This document shows, one piece after another, positions 15,834 to 24,635 of a stretch of DNA of 64,000 nucleotides. The notes under the pieces are model-generated. The model was given only the letters and a program-made list of their open reading frames with translations. It did no database searches and had not been told where the DNA came from. Both the position numbers and the translations under genes were made by a program. Each line of letters opens with the position of its first letter. The stretch's first letter is position 1. This DNA is from Duncaniella muricolitica (GTDB lineage: Bacteria; Bacteroidota; Bacteroidia; Bacteroidales; Muribaculaceae), in NCBI GenBank assembly GCA_025808375.1, contig CP061009.1, positions 1,860,001 to 1,924,000 on the forward strand. Direction: 5' to 3'.

Positions 15834-17165
15834 ATGAAATTCTATAATCGGACAAAGGAAATAGAGGAGCTGAGGCGGATACAAGGACGAGCCTTTGACT
15901 CTCGGTCGAGGATGACTGTAATAACAGGACGGCGTCGTATCGGAAAGACATCGCTTGCTCTGCGTGCCACGCAGGGCGAGTATCCTACGGTGTATCTGTT
16001 TGTCAGCAGAAAGAATGAGGCTGCGTTATGCGAGGAGTTCGCCGGACTTATATCCACGGCTCTCGGTTGCTATGTGCCATCGGAGATTAAATCATTCAAG
16101 TCATTATTCCAGATGTTGATGGAGCTTGCAAAGACGCGCAAGTTCAACTTGATTATTGATGAATTTCAGGAGTTCTTCAATATCAATCCATCAGTTTTCA
16201 GTGATATGCAGAATATCTGGGACTCATACCGAAACGACACAAGGGTGAATCTGCTGCTGATGGGTTCGGTGTACTCCATGATGCATAAGATATTTGAAAG
16301 TTACCACGAACCTCTCTTTGGTAGGGCGGATGCCATGATACGTCTTTCCGGATTTGGTACTGAGACCATGAAGGAGATTATGCGTGACTATCGTCCCGAC
16401 TATACCAACGATGAATTGCTCGCATTATATACAATCACAGGCGGTGTACCTAAATATATCGAGTTGTTGTGTGAAGACGCAGACCTTTCAATAGAAGGGA
16501 TGCTCGAATATGTAGTCAGGGAAAATTCACCATTCGTAAACGAAGGCCGTAATCTTCTTATAGAGGAATTCGGAAAAGACTACGGATTGTACTTCTCGGT
16601 GTTGAGTTGTATTGCGTCCGGAATTAACACCCAGGGAACGATTGAAAGTGCATTGGGAGGCGTTACGGTGGCTGGACATCTGAAACGGTTGATTGAGGAT
16701 TATGCACTCATTAAGCGAGTGCGTCCAATCATGTCTAAGCCAGGCTCCAAGAACGTCCAGTATGAGATTACTGACAACTTCCTGCGGTTCTGGTTCAATT
16801 ATTTTGACCGTAACCAGACTCTGGTCGAGCTGAACAACTTTGAGCACCTACGTCATATAATCTCTTCTGATTACCCGACATTTTCAGGCTTTGCACTTGA
16901 AAAATGGTTCCGTATGAAGATGATGGAAAGCCATCAATACTCTGATATTGGCTCATGGTGGGAACGCAAAAAGGGAAAAGAAGCAAACGAGATTGATATT
17001 GTAGCCCTGTCTGTAGATGGTAAGAATGCCATAGTTGCCGAGGTCAAGCGGCAGCAGCGCAATTATGACCATAAACTGTTTATGGATAAGGTAGCTTGTA
17101 TAAAAGCAGCTATTTTATCCAAATATACAATAGAAACACGTCTGTTTACTTTGAAGGATATGTAG
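15834..17165 (+). CDS. DUF234-type AAA ATPase with C-terminal PD-(D/E)XK nuclease-like domain
   Basis: The 443-residue protein has an STAND/AAA-like ATPase domain, with Walker A TGRRRIGKTS (about 31-40) and Walker B LIIDEFQEF (106-114). A winged-helix-like middle region follows, and a C-terminal nuclease-fold domain has D388 (NEIDIVAL) and E403-x-K405 (VAEVKR), which fits the PD-(D/E)XK pattern. Proteins of this build (ATPase_2 plus DUF234) are common in bacteria and archaea, often solitary, and their function is not settled; defence or plasmid maintenance is plausible. It has its own promoter and operator-like dyad. The next gene follows after 81 bp and is much more AT-rich, so it may have a different origin. 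Confidence 0.8.
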   Translation: MKFYNRTKEIEELRRIQGRAFDSRSRMTVITGRRRIGKTSLALRATQGEYPTVYLFVSRKNEAALCEEFAGLISTALGCYVPSEIKSFKSLFQMLMELAKTRKFNLIIDEFQEFFNINPSVFSDMQNIWDSYRNDTRVNLLLMGSVYSMMHKIFESYHEPLFGRADAMIRLSGFGTETMKEIMRDYRPDYTNDELLALYTITGGVPKYIELLCEDADLSIEGMLEYVVRENSPFVNEGRNLLIEEFGKDYGLYFSVLSCIASGINTQGTIESALGGVTVAGHLKRLIEDYALIKRVRPIMSKPGSKNVQYEITDNFLRFWFNYFDRNQTLVELNNFEHLRHIISSDYPTFSGFALEKWFRMKMMESHQYSDIGSWWERKKGKEANEIDIVALSVDGKNAIVAEVKRQQRNYDHKLFMDKVACIKAAILSKYTIETRLFTLKDM

Positions 17166-17246
17166 TAAATGTACTAGCCCTCTAATTTAGCGTTCAGCAA
17201 ATTGATAAAAAAGACGTAGTTGTAAAAATAGATATAAAAGAAGTTT

Positions 17247-18005
17247 ATGATATACTCGGAACCTAAAGATTGGAGAGACCTTCAAAATAAGGTTTGTCTT
17301 CTGCTTTCTCAATGTGGTTTTAAGGCTGAAACAGAGAAAACGATTAAGACTCCACGTGGGGAAGTTGAAATTGATGTTTATGCCATTGATCCAAGGAGTA
17401 TTGATAGGATATCCTATGTTATTGAATGTAAAAACTGGAGTAATCCTGTAAATCAATCAGTTATTCATGCATTTACTACTGTAATGAATGAGACTGGGAG
17501 TAACATAGGATATCTCGTATCTAAAGTTGGTTTTCAAAGAGGTGCTATCAGTTATACCGACCATACCAATATCAGGTTATTCACTTTTGTTGATTTGCAA
17601 AAACACTACTACAAAAGTTGGATGGTGAATTTCTTTGCTCCTCAACTTGAAGAAAGTGTAGGACGATGTAATTTGTACACAGAACCTTATAATAGCACCA
17701 GAGATAGAGCGGTAGATAGCCTTAATGATGATAGCCGAAATGCTTACATAAATTTGGTAGATAAGTATGGACGGTTTATCGTTACTTTGGAAATGATGGC
17801 CATAGGTATTAATTACATGATGAAGGTAAGAACAGATGAAGACTATACTGCGATAGATTGGACTAAGTTTTTTGATGAGTGTGATAAAATTGGACTTCAT
17901 TTAACTGGATTATCGTTATATGATGTGCTTCTAAAATTGGAAGATAAATTACATGACATCACAAAACAATTTGATAAATTGTTTGATGATGATATATTTG
18001 CTTAA
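17247..18005 (+). CDS. Mrr-like restriction endonuclease domain protein
   Basis: The first 125 of 252 residues resemble the Mrr/restriction endonuclease fold. The DLQNKVCLLLSQCGFKAETEK helix is followed by D43 (VEIDVYA) and E60-C-K62 (YVIECKNW), the D...ExK active-site pattern, then SNPVNQSVIHAF. The remaining residues are hydrophobic-helical and unrecognised. The gene ends 11 bases before the Lit-like peptidase gene, and both are AT-rich compared with flanking genes, so they likely form a two-gene unit acquired together. Mrr-family enzymes cut methylated or otherwise foreign DNA; the C-terminal half may be a sensor. No obvious promoter is seen in the 81-bp gap upstream. Confidence 0.75.
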   Translation: MIYSEPKDWRDLQNKVCLLLSQCGFKAETEKTIKTPRGEVEIDVYAIDPRSIDRISYVIECKNWSNPVNQSVIHAFTTVMNETGSNIGYLVSKVGFQRGAISYTDHTNIRLFTFVDLQKHYYKSWMVNFFAPQLEESVGRCNLYTEPYNSTRDRAVDSLNDDSRNAYINLVDKYGRFIVTLEMMAIGINYMMKVRTDEDYTAIDWTKFFDECDKIGLHLTGLSLYDVLLKLEDKLHDITKQFDKLFDDDIFA

Positions 18006-18016
18006 TAATAAATGAG

Positions 18017-18973
18017 ATGAAAGATTATCCGATCAAATGCTTGCATGATAATGTAAGCCAGCTTATTGCTTCATTAAAGGGAGTTGATGTTAAGACTGCG
18101 AGTGAAAATGGTTTTGATAGTAAAGTCTTTGAAACTGATACAAGAGGGAGAATAACAGAAACATCTCACATATATAATAATACCGTTAGCATATCAATAG
18201 CTTTTTGCCAATATTTATGGATATTCTGCAAAATAGGAATAATGTTTTCTGATAATGACTTGATAAATGAAGCCGTTGAAGAAATGACCGAGGATGAACG
18301 ATTAAAATTTTATAAAGAATTAGAAATTGCCAGAAAAAATAAAGATTCAAATATAAAAGGAATAAAAGATGCTCTATATGCTGATTCAGTTTTATGTCGT
18401 AAAAACGTTTTGGAAACTACATATGAACTTGTAAGTTATGCTAAAGAAATAAAGGAAAATGGAGCTTCGGATGAATTAAAAGACAAGCTTTTCAATTATA
18501 TTCAAGATCCTATCTTTTCAATAGGAGCAAATGGCGCTTATACTTATGCTCTAGCATTTATATTACTACATGAGTTTTCTCATTTTGAGCTTGAACACAA
18601 TCAAGTTGAAGGACCTAAAGAAGATGAGTTAGAAGCGGATTTTTCAGCGTTTTGGAACTTATACTCAGAAGTAAAGGATGAGCAAGAGGCTCGAACAGTA
18701 ATAATGGGAATGGTATGTTCTCTTTCAATAATAGCAATTCTACAAGGAACTTGGCAGGAAACAGAAGAACATCCTTCAATTACTAAAAGAATAGAAAGAT
18801 TACTTAACCTTGTTGATGATAAACCAGAAATTTTAGTAAAAGTTAAACATGTCATTTGCTATTATATTCGGATTTGGGCATTTGCTACAGATAATGCTGA
18901 ATGTCCTGATTTTGTTGAAAATGATTTAGAGAGCTCTTTTAATGCAATGTTTGAGTATGTAAAACTGCATTAA
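18017..18973 (+). CDS. Lit-like zinc metallopeptidase (peptidase family U49)
   Basis: The 318-residue protein has the zinc motif HEFSHFELEH at residues 185-194. The histidine spacing (H185, H189, H194, with catalytic E186) is that reported for E. coli Lit (H160, H164, H169), the suicide protease that cleaves EF-Tu during phage T4 infection. An ELEAD segment (204-208) follows and may provide a further ligand. Length is close to Lit. The gene is AT-rich and directly downstream of the Mrr-like nuclease gene. A role in abortive infection is an inference from the motif and the defence-island setting; the substrate and trigger are unknown, and another gluzincin family cannot be excluded. Confidence 0.68.
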   Translation: MKDYPIKCLHDNVSQLIASLKGVDVKTASENGFDSKVFETDTRGRITETSHIYNNTVSISIAFCQYLWIFCKIGIMFSDNDLINEAVEEMTEDERLKFYKELEIARKNKDSNIKGIKDALYADSVLCRKNVLETTYELVSYAKEIKENGASDELKDKLFNYIQDPIFSIGANGAYTYALAFILLHEFSHFELEHNQVEGPKEDELEADFSAFWNLYSEVKDEQEARTVIMGMVCSLSIIAILQGTWQETEEHPSITKRIERLLNLVDDKPEILVKVKHVICYYIRIWAFATDNAECPDFVENDLESSFNAMFEYVKLH

Positions 18974-19023
18974 AGACTTACTCTTGTCTATACACTATTA
19001 TTGCGATAATGAATGTGCAGTTC

Positions 19024-19215
19024 TCAGTTTGGAGCCTCGAATTTGAACCCGTTAGTGGCACTCACGAGTTCAACCCCGTCAGTCTTTAGCTTCCGTTTCA
19101 GCCATCGCCAATAGTTGCCGGCTTTGGTATAGTCCGGTTCATCATTTATGGCACGCACTATATCCGTGGTAGAGAACCACCAGCAGTTGATCTCGTCATC
19201 CCAAACCGCTCTCAC
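19024..19215 (-). pseudogene. Truncated Bro-N (phage antirepressor-type) domain
   Basis: This fragment encodes VRAVWDDEINCWWFSTTDIVRAI...YWRWLKRKL, the start of a BRO-N/antirepressor domain. The open frame continues upstream (IRFFNNREVRAVW) to an in-frame stop, without an ATG. It is far shorter than full antirepressor proteins, so it is most likely a remnant. It overlaps the next frame by four bases. Confidence 0.6.
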
Positions 19216-19478
19216 TTCGCGGTTATTGAAAAATCGTATTGACTTCTTGCTAATGATTCAGATTTGTTTATGATCCAAGTGGCATTATTCTTGGCCCCTA
19301 TACGTGAGAGGATAGCTTTCTCTTTGAGGGAGGCGATGGCGCGATCAACCGTTCGCTTGCTCAATCCGGTTTTGGTTGCAATGGCTGCGATTGTGATTTG
19401 TGGATTCTCTTGAACCATTCTTACTACTGCCATCTCCTTCAGGGAAAGGTGCGCGGTTAATGACAATGGCGTTTCCAA
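19212..19478 (-). pseudogene. Winged-helix fragment resembling AlbA_2/Fic-protein C-termini
   Basis: The 88-residue frame contains one winged helix-turn-helix (ENPQITIAAIATKTGLSKRTVDRAIASLKEKAILSRIG...WII). This resembles the C-terminal DNA-binding domain of AlbA_2 (Schlafen-like) or Fic proteins, which normally follow a large N-terminal domain that is absent. It may be a remnant, or a small independent regulator of the neighbouring invertase. A short palindrome (TGTCAT/ATGACA) lies just upstream. Confidence 0.5.
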
Positions 19479-19646
19479 AACGTCATTTTGGCGTTTAGTG
19501 TCATCTGAAATGACATCTTGACATTTTCTAAATAACCGTGTTATGTCCTTAGACGGTTGAAGCCTCCTTTAAGTTTTTTCTATATGTCATATTCGATAGA
19601 CGGTTATATTATAGATGCGAAGGCAATAAGTTTTCGCCTAAAGAAA

Positions 19647-20258
19647 ATGATATACGGATACATTAGAGTAAGTTCTGACAAACAGACTGTCGAGAATCAA
19701 CGTTTCGAGATAAATAACTTCTGCGAACGCGAGAATCTTGCCATAGATGGCTGGATTGAAGAAACCATTTCAGGAACTAAAGCCTACAACAAGCGTCAGC
19801 TTGGTGCATTGCTCAAGAGAATCAAGAAAGACGACTTAATTATATGCGCTGAGTTGTCACGTCTTGGTCGTAATCTATTCATGATTATGGAGATTCTAAA
19901 TATCTGCATGACTAAGGAGGCGAAAGTATGGACAATCAAGGACAACTATCGTCTAGGTGATGATATTCAGAGCAAAGTGCTCGCATTTGCCTTTGGATTG
20001 TCTGCCGAGATAGAACGAAACCTCATCTCTCAGCGAACGAAAGAAGCATTGGCCCGTAAAAAAGCTGAGGGCGTGATTCTCGGACGACCGAAAGGAGCTA
20101 AAACGGCTAAAGACAAACATCCTCTTCATGAGAAAGAGGCGCTGATACGAGCCTTGCTGAAGGAGGGTGTCTCCCAAAGAACAATCGCTAAAATATGCAA
20201 AACCAATCGCAACACTCTTGGACGCTTCATACAAGACCGTGAATTGTCACATGAATAA
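19647..20258 (+). CDS. Serine site-specific invertase, Mpi/Hin-like
   Basis: The 203-residue small serine recombinase starts at the ATG of MIYGYIRVSSDKQT. It has the nucleophile serine in YIRVSSDKQ, the DDLIICAELSRLGRN arginine motif, the long E-helix (RNLISQRTKEALARKKAEG) and a C-terminal helix-turn-helix (EGVSQRTIAKICKTNRNTLGRFI). This matches the DNA invertases of Bacteroides such as Mpi. The longer frame from 19557 adds 30 residues with no family similarity and is rejected. Its stop codon is directly followed by one of two 13-bp inverted repeats (20260-20272), the other lying inside the methyltransferase gene. The obvious role is inverting that segment to exchange the target-recognition domain. 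Catalytic residues appear intact. Confidence 0.9.
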   Translation: MIYGYIRVSSDKQTVENQRFEINNFCERENLAIDGWIEETISGTKAYNKRQLGALLKRIKKDDLIICAELSRLGRNLFMIMEILNICMTKEAKVWTIKDNYRLGDDIQSKVLAFAFGLSAEIERNLISQRTKEALARKKAEGVILGRPKGAKTAKDKHPLHEKEALIRALLKEGVSQRTIAKICKTNRNTLGRFIQDRELSHE

Positions 20259-20259
20259 C

Positions 20260-20272
20260 GAGCGATTTTGTT
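20260..20272 (+). repeat. 13-bp inverted repeat, silent-cassette copy (putative crossover site)
   Basis: GAGCGATTTTGTT begins one base after the invertase stop codon and matches the reverse complement of 21999-22011 exactly. In both places it is read in the same frame as SDFV, so exchange keeps the reading frame. Confidence 0.8.
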
Positions 20273-21178
20273 TCTTCTAATACTTCTTATAATGACTTCG
20301 TAATGGTAGGAAGTAAGAGTTGGGTAATACTTTCAGATGTGGAGCGTTCCATAAAAGAAAAGATAGAAAAGGTTGGCAAGCCTTTAAAAGAATGGAATAT
20401 ACAAATTTACCGAGGCGTTTTAACTGGTTGTAACGAAGCGTTTATTATCTCTACCGATAAACGGAATGAGATATTGTCAAAATGCATAGATGAAGCAGAA
20501 AGAGATCGTACGGAGAAACTTATACGACCGATTTTAAGAGGCAGAGACATCAAGCGTTATTCTTACCATTGGTCGGGGTTGTGGCTTATTGCCACATTCC
20601 CATCCAGGCATTATGACATTGAGATGTACCCCGCAGTGAAAGACTATCTTCTCTCAAATTTTGGCATGGAGCGACTTGAGCAGACAGGCAATGAGTATAT
20701 TATTAAAGGAGAGAAAGTTAAAGCTCGAAAAAAGACCAATAATAAATGGTTTGAAACACAAGATAGCATCTCTTATTGGGAGGATTTTGATAAACCAAAA
20801 ATCATTTATCCTGACATAATGCGGTTACCCAAGTCCATATCTAAAATTGATACGTATCCTAATATTGCATTTGACAATGATGGATACGTTCCTGAAGCAA
20901 CTCTCTTTATGATGAACGGAGAATCCATTGAAAATATCTGTTCCTATCTAACTTCAGATATTGGATTCTTCATATTCGCACGTTTCTATATGGGACCGGT
21001 TTTTGATGATACAGGGTTCCGTTTCAAAAAAGAGTATCTATTAAAACTACCAATTCCATTGATTATAAAAAATGCTAATCATATAACAGATGATATTTTG
21101 TCAAAATATATAGATCTTTCACAGGAGGAAATGAACGTCATCTTAAGTTACAAAAGAAATCTTATTGATTTTCAATAA
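20261..21178 (+). CDS. Silent alternative target-recognition domain for the methyltransferase
   Basis: This 305-codon frame has no start of its own: an in-frame stop (20252-20254) lies just upstream and the first ATG is at 20303. It encodes SDFV at the repeat, then a TaqI/Eco57I-type C-terminal domain closely related at first to the methyltransferase (WVIL, RTEKLIRPILRGRDIKRY, SGLWLI versus RTENLIRPILRGRDIKRY). The middle diverges and the two become similar again near the end (KLPIPLI versus QLPVPII). That is the pattern of alternative specificity domains. After inversion the methyltransferase would have about 1180 residues instead of 1157. It converges with the active gene, and their stops share a 17-bp palindrome. 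Confidence 0.85.
   Translation, partial: SDFVSSNTSYNDFVMVGSKSWVILSDVERSIKEKIEKVGKPLKEWNIQIYRGVLTGCNEAFIISTDKRNEILSKCIDEAERDRTEKLIRPILRGRDIKRYSYHWSGLWLIATFPSRHYDIEMYPAVKDYLLSNFGMERLEQTGNEYIIKGEKVKARKKTNNKWFETQDSISYWEDFDKPKIIYPDIMRLPKSISKIDTYPNIAFDNDGYVPEATLFMMNGESIENICSYLTSDIGFFIFARFYMGPVFDDTGFRFKKEYLLKLPIPLIIKNANHITDDILSKYIDLSQEEMNVILSYKRNLIDFQ
21162..21178. repeat. Palindrome joining the ends of active and silent specificity domains
   Basis: TTATTGA and TCAATAA arms around TTT contain both stop codons of the converging genes. The layout resembles the palindromic ends of the hsdS cassettes at 4353-4394. Confidence 0.75.
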
Positions 21179-24100
21179 ATTCTATCTCTTGTTCACTTAG
21201 GGCATAAAGAGAGTATATGATAGAATCAATAGTTTCTTGTGTTGATTCAGACAGTATGATTTCTAAAGCTTCCTGTTCATCCTCACTTATTATTGGAACT
21301 GGTAATTGTTCAACAAACATTGGTTTATATTCGAAATATCCCCCATTACGAGTGACCCCCAAATTCCTAATATAATAATCCCCAACTTTTGAATTTAGAA
21401 TTGCTAAAAGGTACTTACTTGCAGGTACAATCATAGGGGAGGGCGCGTTAACATAGAACGCCCCCTCAGCTAAAGCATAACTTGGCTTGAGATTTAAGTT
21501 ACCCCATATGATTTTTGGTTTATCAAAATCCTCCATATATGCGCAATTTCGAAGATTATAGGGTGTATCTCCTTTGTCTGAGCGGGTTGAAATTTTATCC
21601 CAAAATTGGTCTAGATAAGCTTTTACCGAGGGGTAATCTTCAATACGAATTCGCTCAATCTTTCCTTTCACTCCATTGTGGGTATTGATTAGCCATAATC
21701 CAGACCACTTATATCCATAGCGTTTGATATCACGGCCACGGAGAATCGGTCGTATAAGATTCTCCGTCCTTGTACGCTCCTGTTCGTCTGCACAGTTGGC
21801 GAGTATTTCATCTCGCTTTTCTGATGAGATAATAAACGCTTCATTGAAACCTGTCTTTATGCCGTAGTTTATTTGAATGTCCCAGTCTTTCAATGGGGTA
21901 CCAACAGATTCGATTTTACGTTTGATACTTTGTTCGATTGGGGTAAGGATTACCCATGCCTCGGATGTGCCAAATTCGGCTATAAAACTGCTTTGCCTAA
22001 CAAAATCGCTCATATTTGAGATGCCATCGACAATGCAACATCGTGTCTTTCCTTGGTTCTGAGACTTAGAGAAAAGTAATATGTTAGTGTCAACAGTTAC
22101 ATTGTCGAAAACCTTTGTTCCTGCAAAATCTATAAGAAGTTCAGGATTGGTTTTGGTAGCGAAGAATTCGCGTGTCTTTTCACCATAGCCAGCCCTCATC
22201 CACTTATTCGACGTTATATAACACAGATTACCGTCAGGTTTCAACATTCGCCAACCTTGTTCGTAGAAAAGGCTATATATGTCTCCTGTTCGAACAAAAG
22301 TAATAAAACCTTTACCTTCGTATAATTTCCCCAACTCTCCTTTATTGGCTTGGAGTTGAATGTATGGCGGATTGCCAATTACAATATCGAAGCCAACTTG
22401 GACGCCAAACATCCATTCTGGGTCAAAGAACGGAGCAAATTTGTGTTGGTCAAACATATCCCACCCGACAAGATCGGCTGCTTGTTCGTTACCGATAAAG
22501 TCATTTTTGATAAGAGCATCGGCTATCTTTTGCCGAAGTTCTGCAACACGGGCTTTCCATTTGCGTTTGGTGCGAAGCGTCTTGGCTCCGAAAATCCTAT
22601 GTTTGGCTATACGCAGAAGTTTCTCATCTGCTTTTATATCCTCAATATCAAAAAGATTGCCGTCTCGTTTCTGTAATCTTATCAGAGAATTAGCCGCGAC
22701 AAACTTTGCCTCAAGGTTAGGCAGCGGACGAATGCCAAAATTCTCTGACGCATTATTGTTTGTCTTTTGGTCAATTACCAGCGAGATAAAGAATCTGAGC
22801 TTGCTTATCTGAATAGCAATCGGCTGAATATCCACGCCATAGATACAATTCTCTATCAGATATAATTTTCTGGCGTAGTCGGGGTTATTACAACTCTCAT
22901 CGAAATTTCTATTAACATCATCCTGTATCTCCCTACGCTCTTCCTCACTCAAGGTCATTGATTCCTGCATTGAGTTCAAAGAGGCTTCAAGAATCATGCC
23001 GCGCCACATTTCGTTGTCGGGGTCTATCCGTTGCAGGATATGCACCATTTGTTGAAGCATACCAACAGGAAATGCCCCTGAACCGCAAGCCGGGTCAAGA
23101 ACCTTGCATTTGAAGACAGCTTCAAGAATTGATTTGCGCTGTTCTTTAGTCAGATTCAATGGCTCATCAGAGTAATCCAACAACTGACGATATTGAGGTT
23201 CCAATTCCACTCCCACGACTCGTTTCAAGTGAGAAACAAGTGCCTCATTCACCATATACTGTACAATGTCACGTGGAGTGTAGAATGAGCCGGTTTGCTT
23301 TCTTGCAGTTGTCTGAGTTTCCGGGTTATATGATGCCAACAGGTTCTCAAATACTTTACCAAGCAATTCTGGATCGAGCGATACATCCTGATCGAAAGGC
23401 GTATTTTCCTCAACTGTAAAGTTATATCTTTTGAGTATGTCAATGATGCCTCTTGCGGAGACCTTACGTTTGTTCTTGTCTCCATAAAATTCAGAGAGGT
23501 CAATATCTTTACCTACGTCTTCACCAAAGAAAAGATAATCAGGAATGATGAGCTGTGCATTGATTTTGTCCCTATCTGTGAAGGCATCAAGATATATGCC
23601 ATTTTCCTTATCATCAAGGCAGTCAAACAGACCCCCATTCAGAAATGGGACTGTGGAGTTTGCAAGTTCAACGAAGTGGTTAGGATTCTTGAAGAATTTT
23701 TCATACCTCATCAACTTGTTGTTGTCAAAATCAGTTCTGCTCGCAGAACCATTTTCATTGAGTTTTCTAAAATGCCGTTCCGTCAACTCAGTGCTTCCCT
23801 CTGCCGTCATTGGACTATTGAGCATGGCAAAGAACAGATTCTGAAGAATTGCCTTATAATAACGGCTTTCTTTTGACTTGCCAAAGAGATTCACGACCTC
23901 ATGGGGAGTAAATCCGTCAAGAAGATTCTGTGCAATGTAATGCTCGTCAAAGAATTGCCACGGGATTAGTTTGCGTTGTTTGAGGAACCATACAAAAATC
24001 AACCGGGTAATAAGACGAATTGCCGCCTCATGATTATATTTTTCATTGTCATGAGGATCATCTATATCATTTGGAAACTGGATTTCCTTTATAGCCCACG

Positions 24101-24635
24101 CATACCAATCCGACAATTCATTATAGAATGCTTTGGTAAGCACATCTACGGAGAATCTATTACGCAAATCCTCAACCGATACTATACGTCCCGGTTCATT
24201 CAGATATTTATTGGGAGTATAGTAGGCCACCCCATTACCCAAATAATAAGAATATCGACGAGGATTTGAGTATGTCCGTTTCGTTCGGTTATCATCTTCC
24301 CATGACAAGGTGAGTTCAACCAACGAGAACCGATAGTTCTCATTAGAATCTTCAGGGACAAATATTACCAATGCACGGTCAACACCATCATCCGTAATCA
24401 GGCGGAATGCATCTTTTGAAAGTCCAACCCTCGCGTCATTTTTTGAATTGTGTCGGATTTCATAGATATTTAAATCCAGAGACTCGCATCGGCCCAACAT
24501 CGTAGCCGAGACCGCATAATTCATTCTTGCAAAAAATGCGACCTCAGAATGGGAGTTCAACTGAGCATCAATAGGGAGGAACCCTTTGAGAAAGCGTGTA
24601 AACTCAATGCGTGAATATGGTTTATCGAATTCCAT
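21162..24635 (-). CDS. Eco57I-like adenine methyltransferase with invertible specificity domain
   Basis: The 1157-residue protein probably methylates adenine-N6. An uncharacterised N-terminal region (1-400) is followed by QTGSFYTPRDIVQYMV (about 447-462), AdoMet motif DPACGSG (514-520), catalytic NPPY (755-758) and a C-terminal TaqI-type target-recognition domain from about residue 876. Length and order are those of type IIG/Eco57I enzymes and of PglX-like proteins. I see no clear PD-(D/E)XK nuclease at the N-terminus, so cleavage may rest with the helicase partner. Its ATG overlaps the helicase stop (TAATG), giving tight coupling. A 13-bp repeat at codons for SDFV (876-879) allows exchange of the whole specificity domain with the cassette at 20261-21178. 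Confidence 0.88.
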   Translation of the reverse strand: MEFDKPYSRIEFTRFLKGFLPIDAQLNSHSEVAFFARMNYAVSATMLGRCESLDLNIYEIRHNSKNDARVGLSKDAFRLITDDGVDRALVIFVPEDSNENYRFSLVELTLSWEDDNRTKRTYSNPRRYSYYLGNGVAYYTPNKYLNEPGRIVSVEDLRNRFSVDVLTKAFYNELSDWYAWAIKEIQFPNDIDDPHDNEKYNHEAAIRLITRLIFVWFLKQRKLIPWQFFDEHYIAQNLLDGFTPHEVVNLFGKSKESRYYKAILQNLFFAMLNSPMTAEGSTELTERHFRKLNENGSASRTDFDNNKLMRYEKFFKNPNHFVELANSTVPFLNGGLFDCLDDKENGIYLDAFTDRDKINAQLIIPDYLFFGEDVGKDIDLSEFYGDKNKRKVSARGIIDILKRYNFTVEENTPFDQDVSLDPELLGKVFENLLASYNPETQTTARKQTGSFYTPRDIVQYMVNEALVSHLKRVVGVELEPQYRQLLDYSDEPLNLTKEQRKSILEAVFKCKVLDPACGSGAFPVGMLQQMVHILQRIDPDNEMWRGMILEASLNSMQESMTLSEEERREIQDDVNRNFDESCNNPDYARKLYLIENCIYGVDIQPIAIQISKLRFFISLVIDQKTNNNASENFGIRPLPNLEAKFVAANSLIRLQKRDGNLFDIEDIKADEKLLRIAKHRIFGAKTLRTKRKWKARVAELRQKIADALIKNDFIGNEQAADLVGWDMFDQHKFAPFFDPEWMFGVQVGFDIVIGNPPYIQLQANKGELGKLYEGKGFITFVRTGDIYSLFYEQGWRMLKPDGNLCYITSNKWMRAGYGEKTREFFATKTNPELLIDFAGTKVFDNVTVDTNILLFSKSQNQGKTRCCIVDGISNMSDFVRQSSFIAEFGTSEAWVILTPIEQSIKRKIESVGTPLKDWDIQINYGIKTGFNEAFIISSEKRDEILANCADEQERTRTENLIRPILRGRDIKRYGYKWSGLWLINTHNGVKGKIERIRIEDYPSVKAYLDQFWDKISTRSDKGDTPYNLRNCAYMEDFDKPKIIWGNLNLKPSYALAEGAFYVNAPSPMIVPASKYLLAILNSKVGDYYIRNLGVTRNGGYFEYKPMFVEQLPVPIISEDEQEALEIILSESTQETIDSIIYSLYALSEQEIEFIENQ
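21999..22011 (-). repeat. 13-bp inverted repeat, expressed copy within the methyltransferase gene
   Basis: The reverse complement of 20260-20272, at the boundary between catalytic and target-recognition domains (residues 876-879). The segment between the outer ends of the two repeats is about 1.75 kb. Confidence 0.8.
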
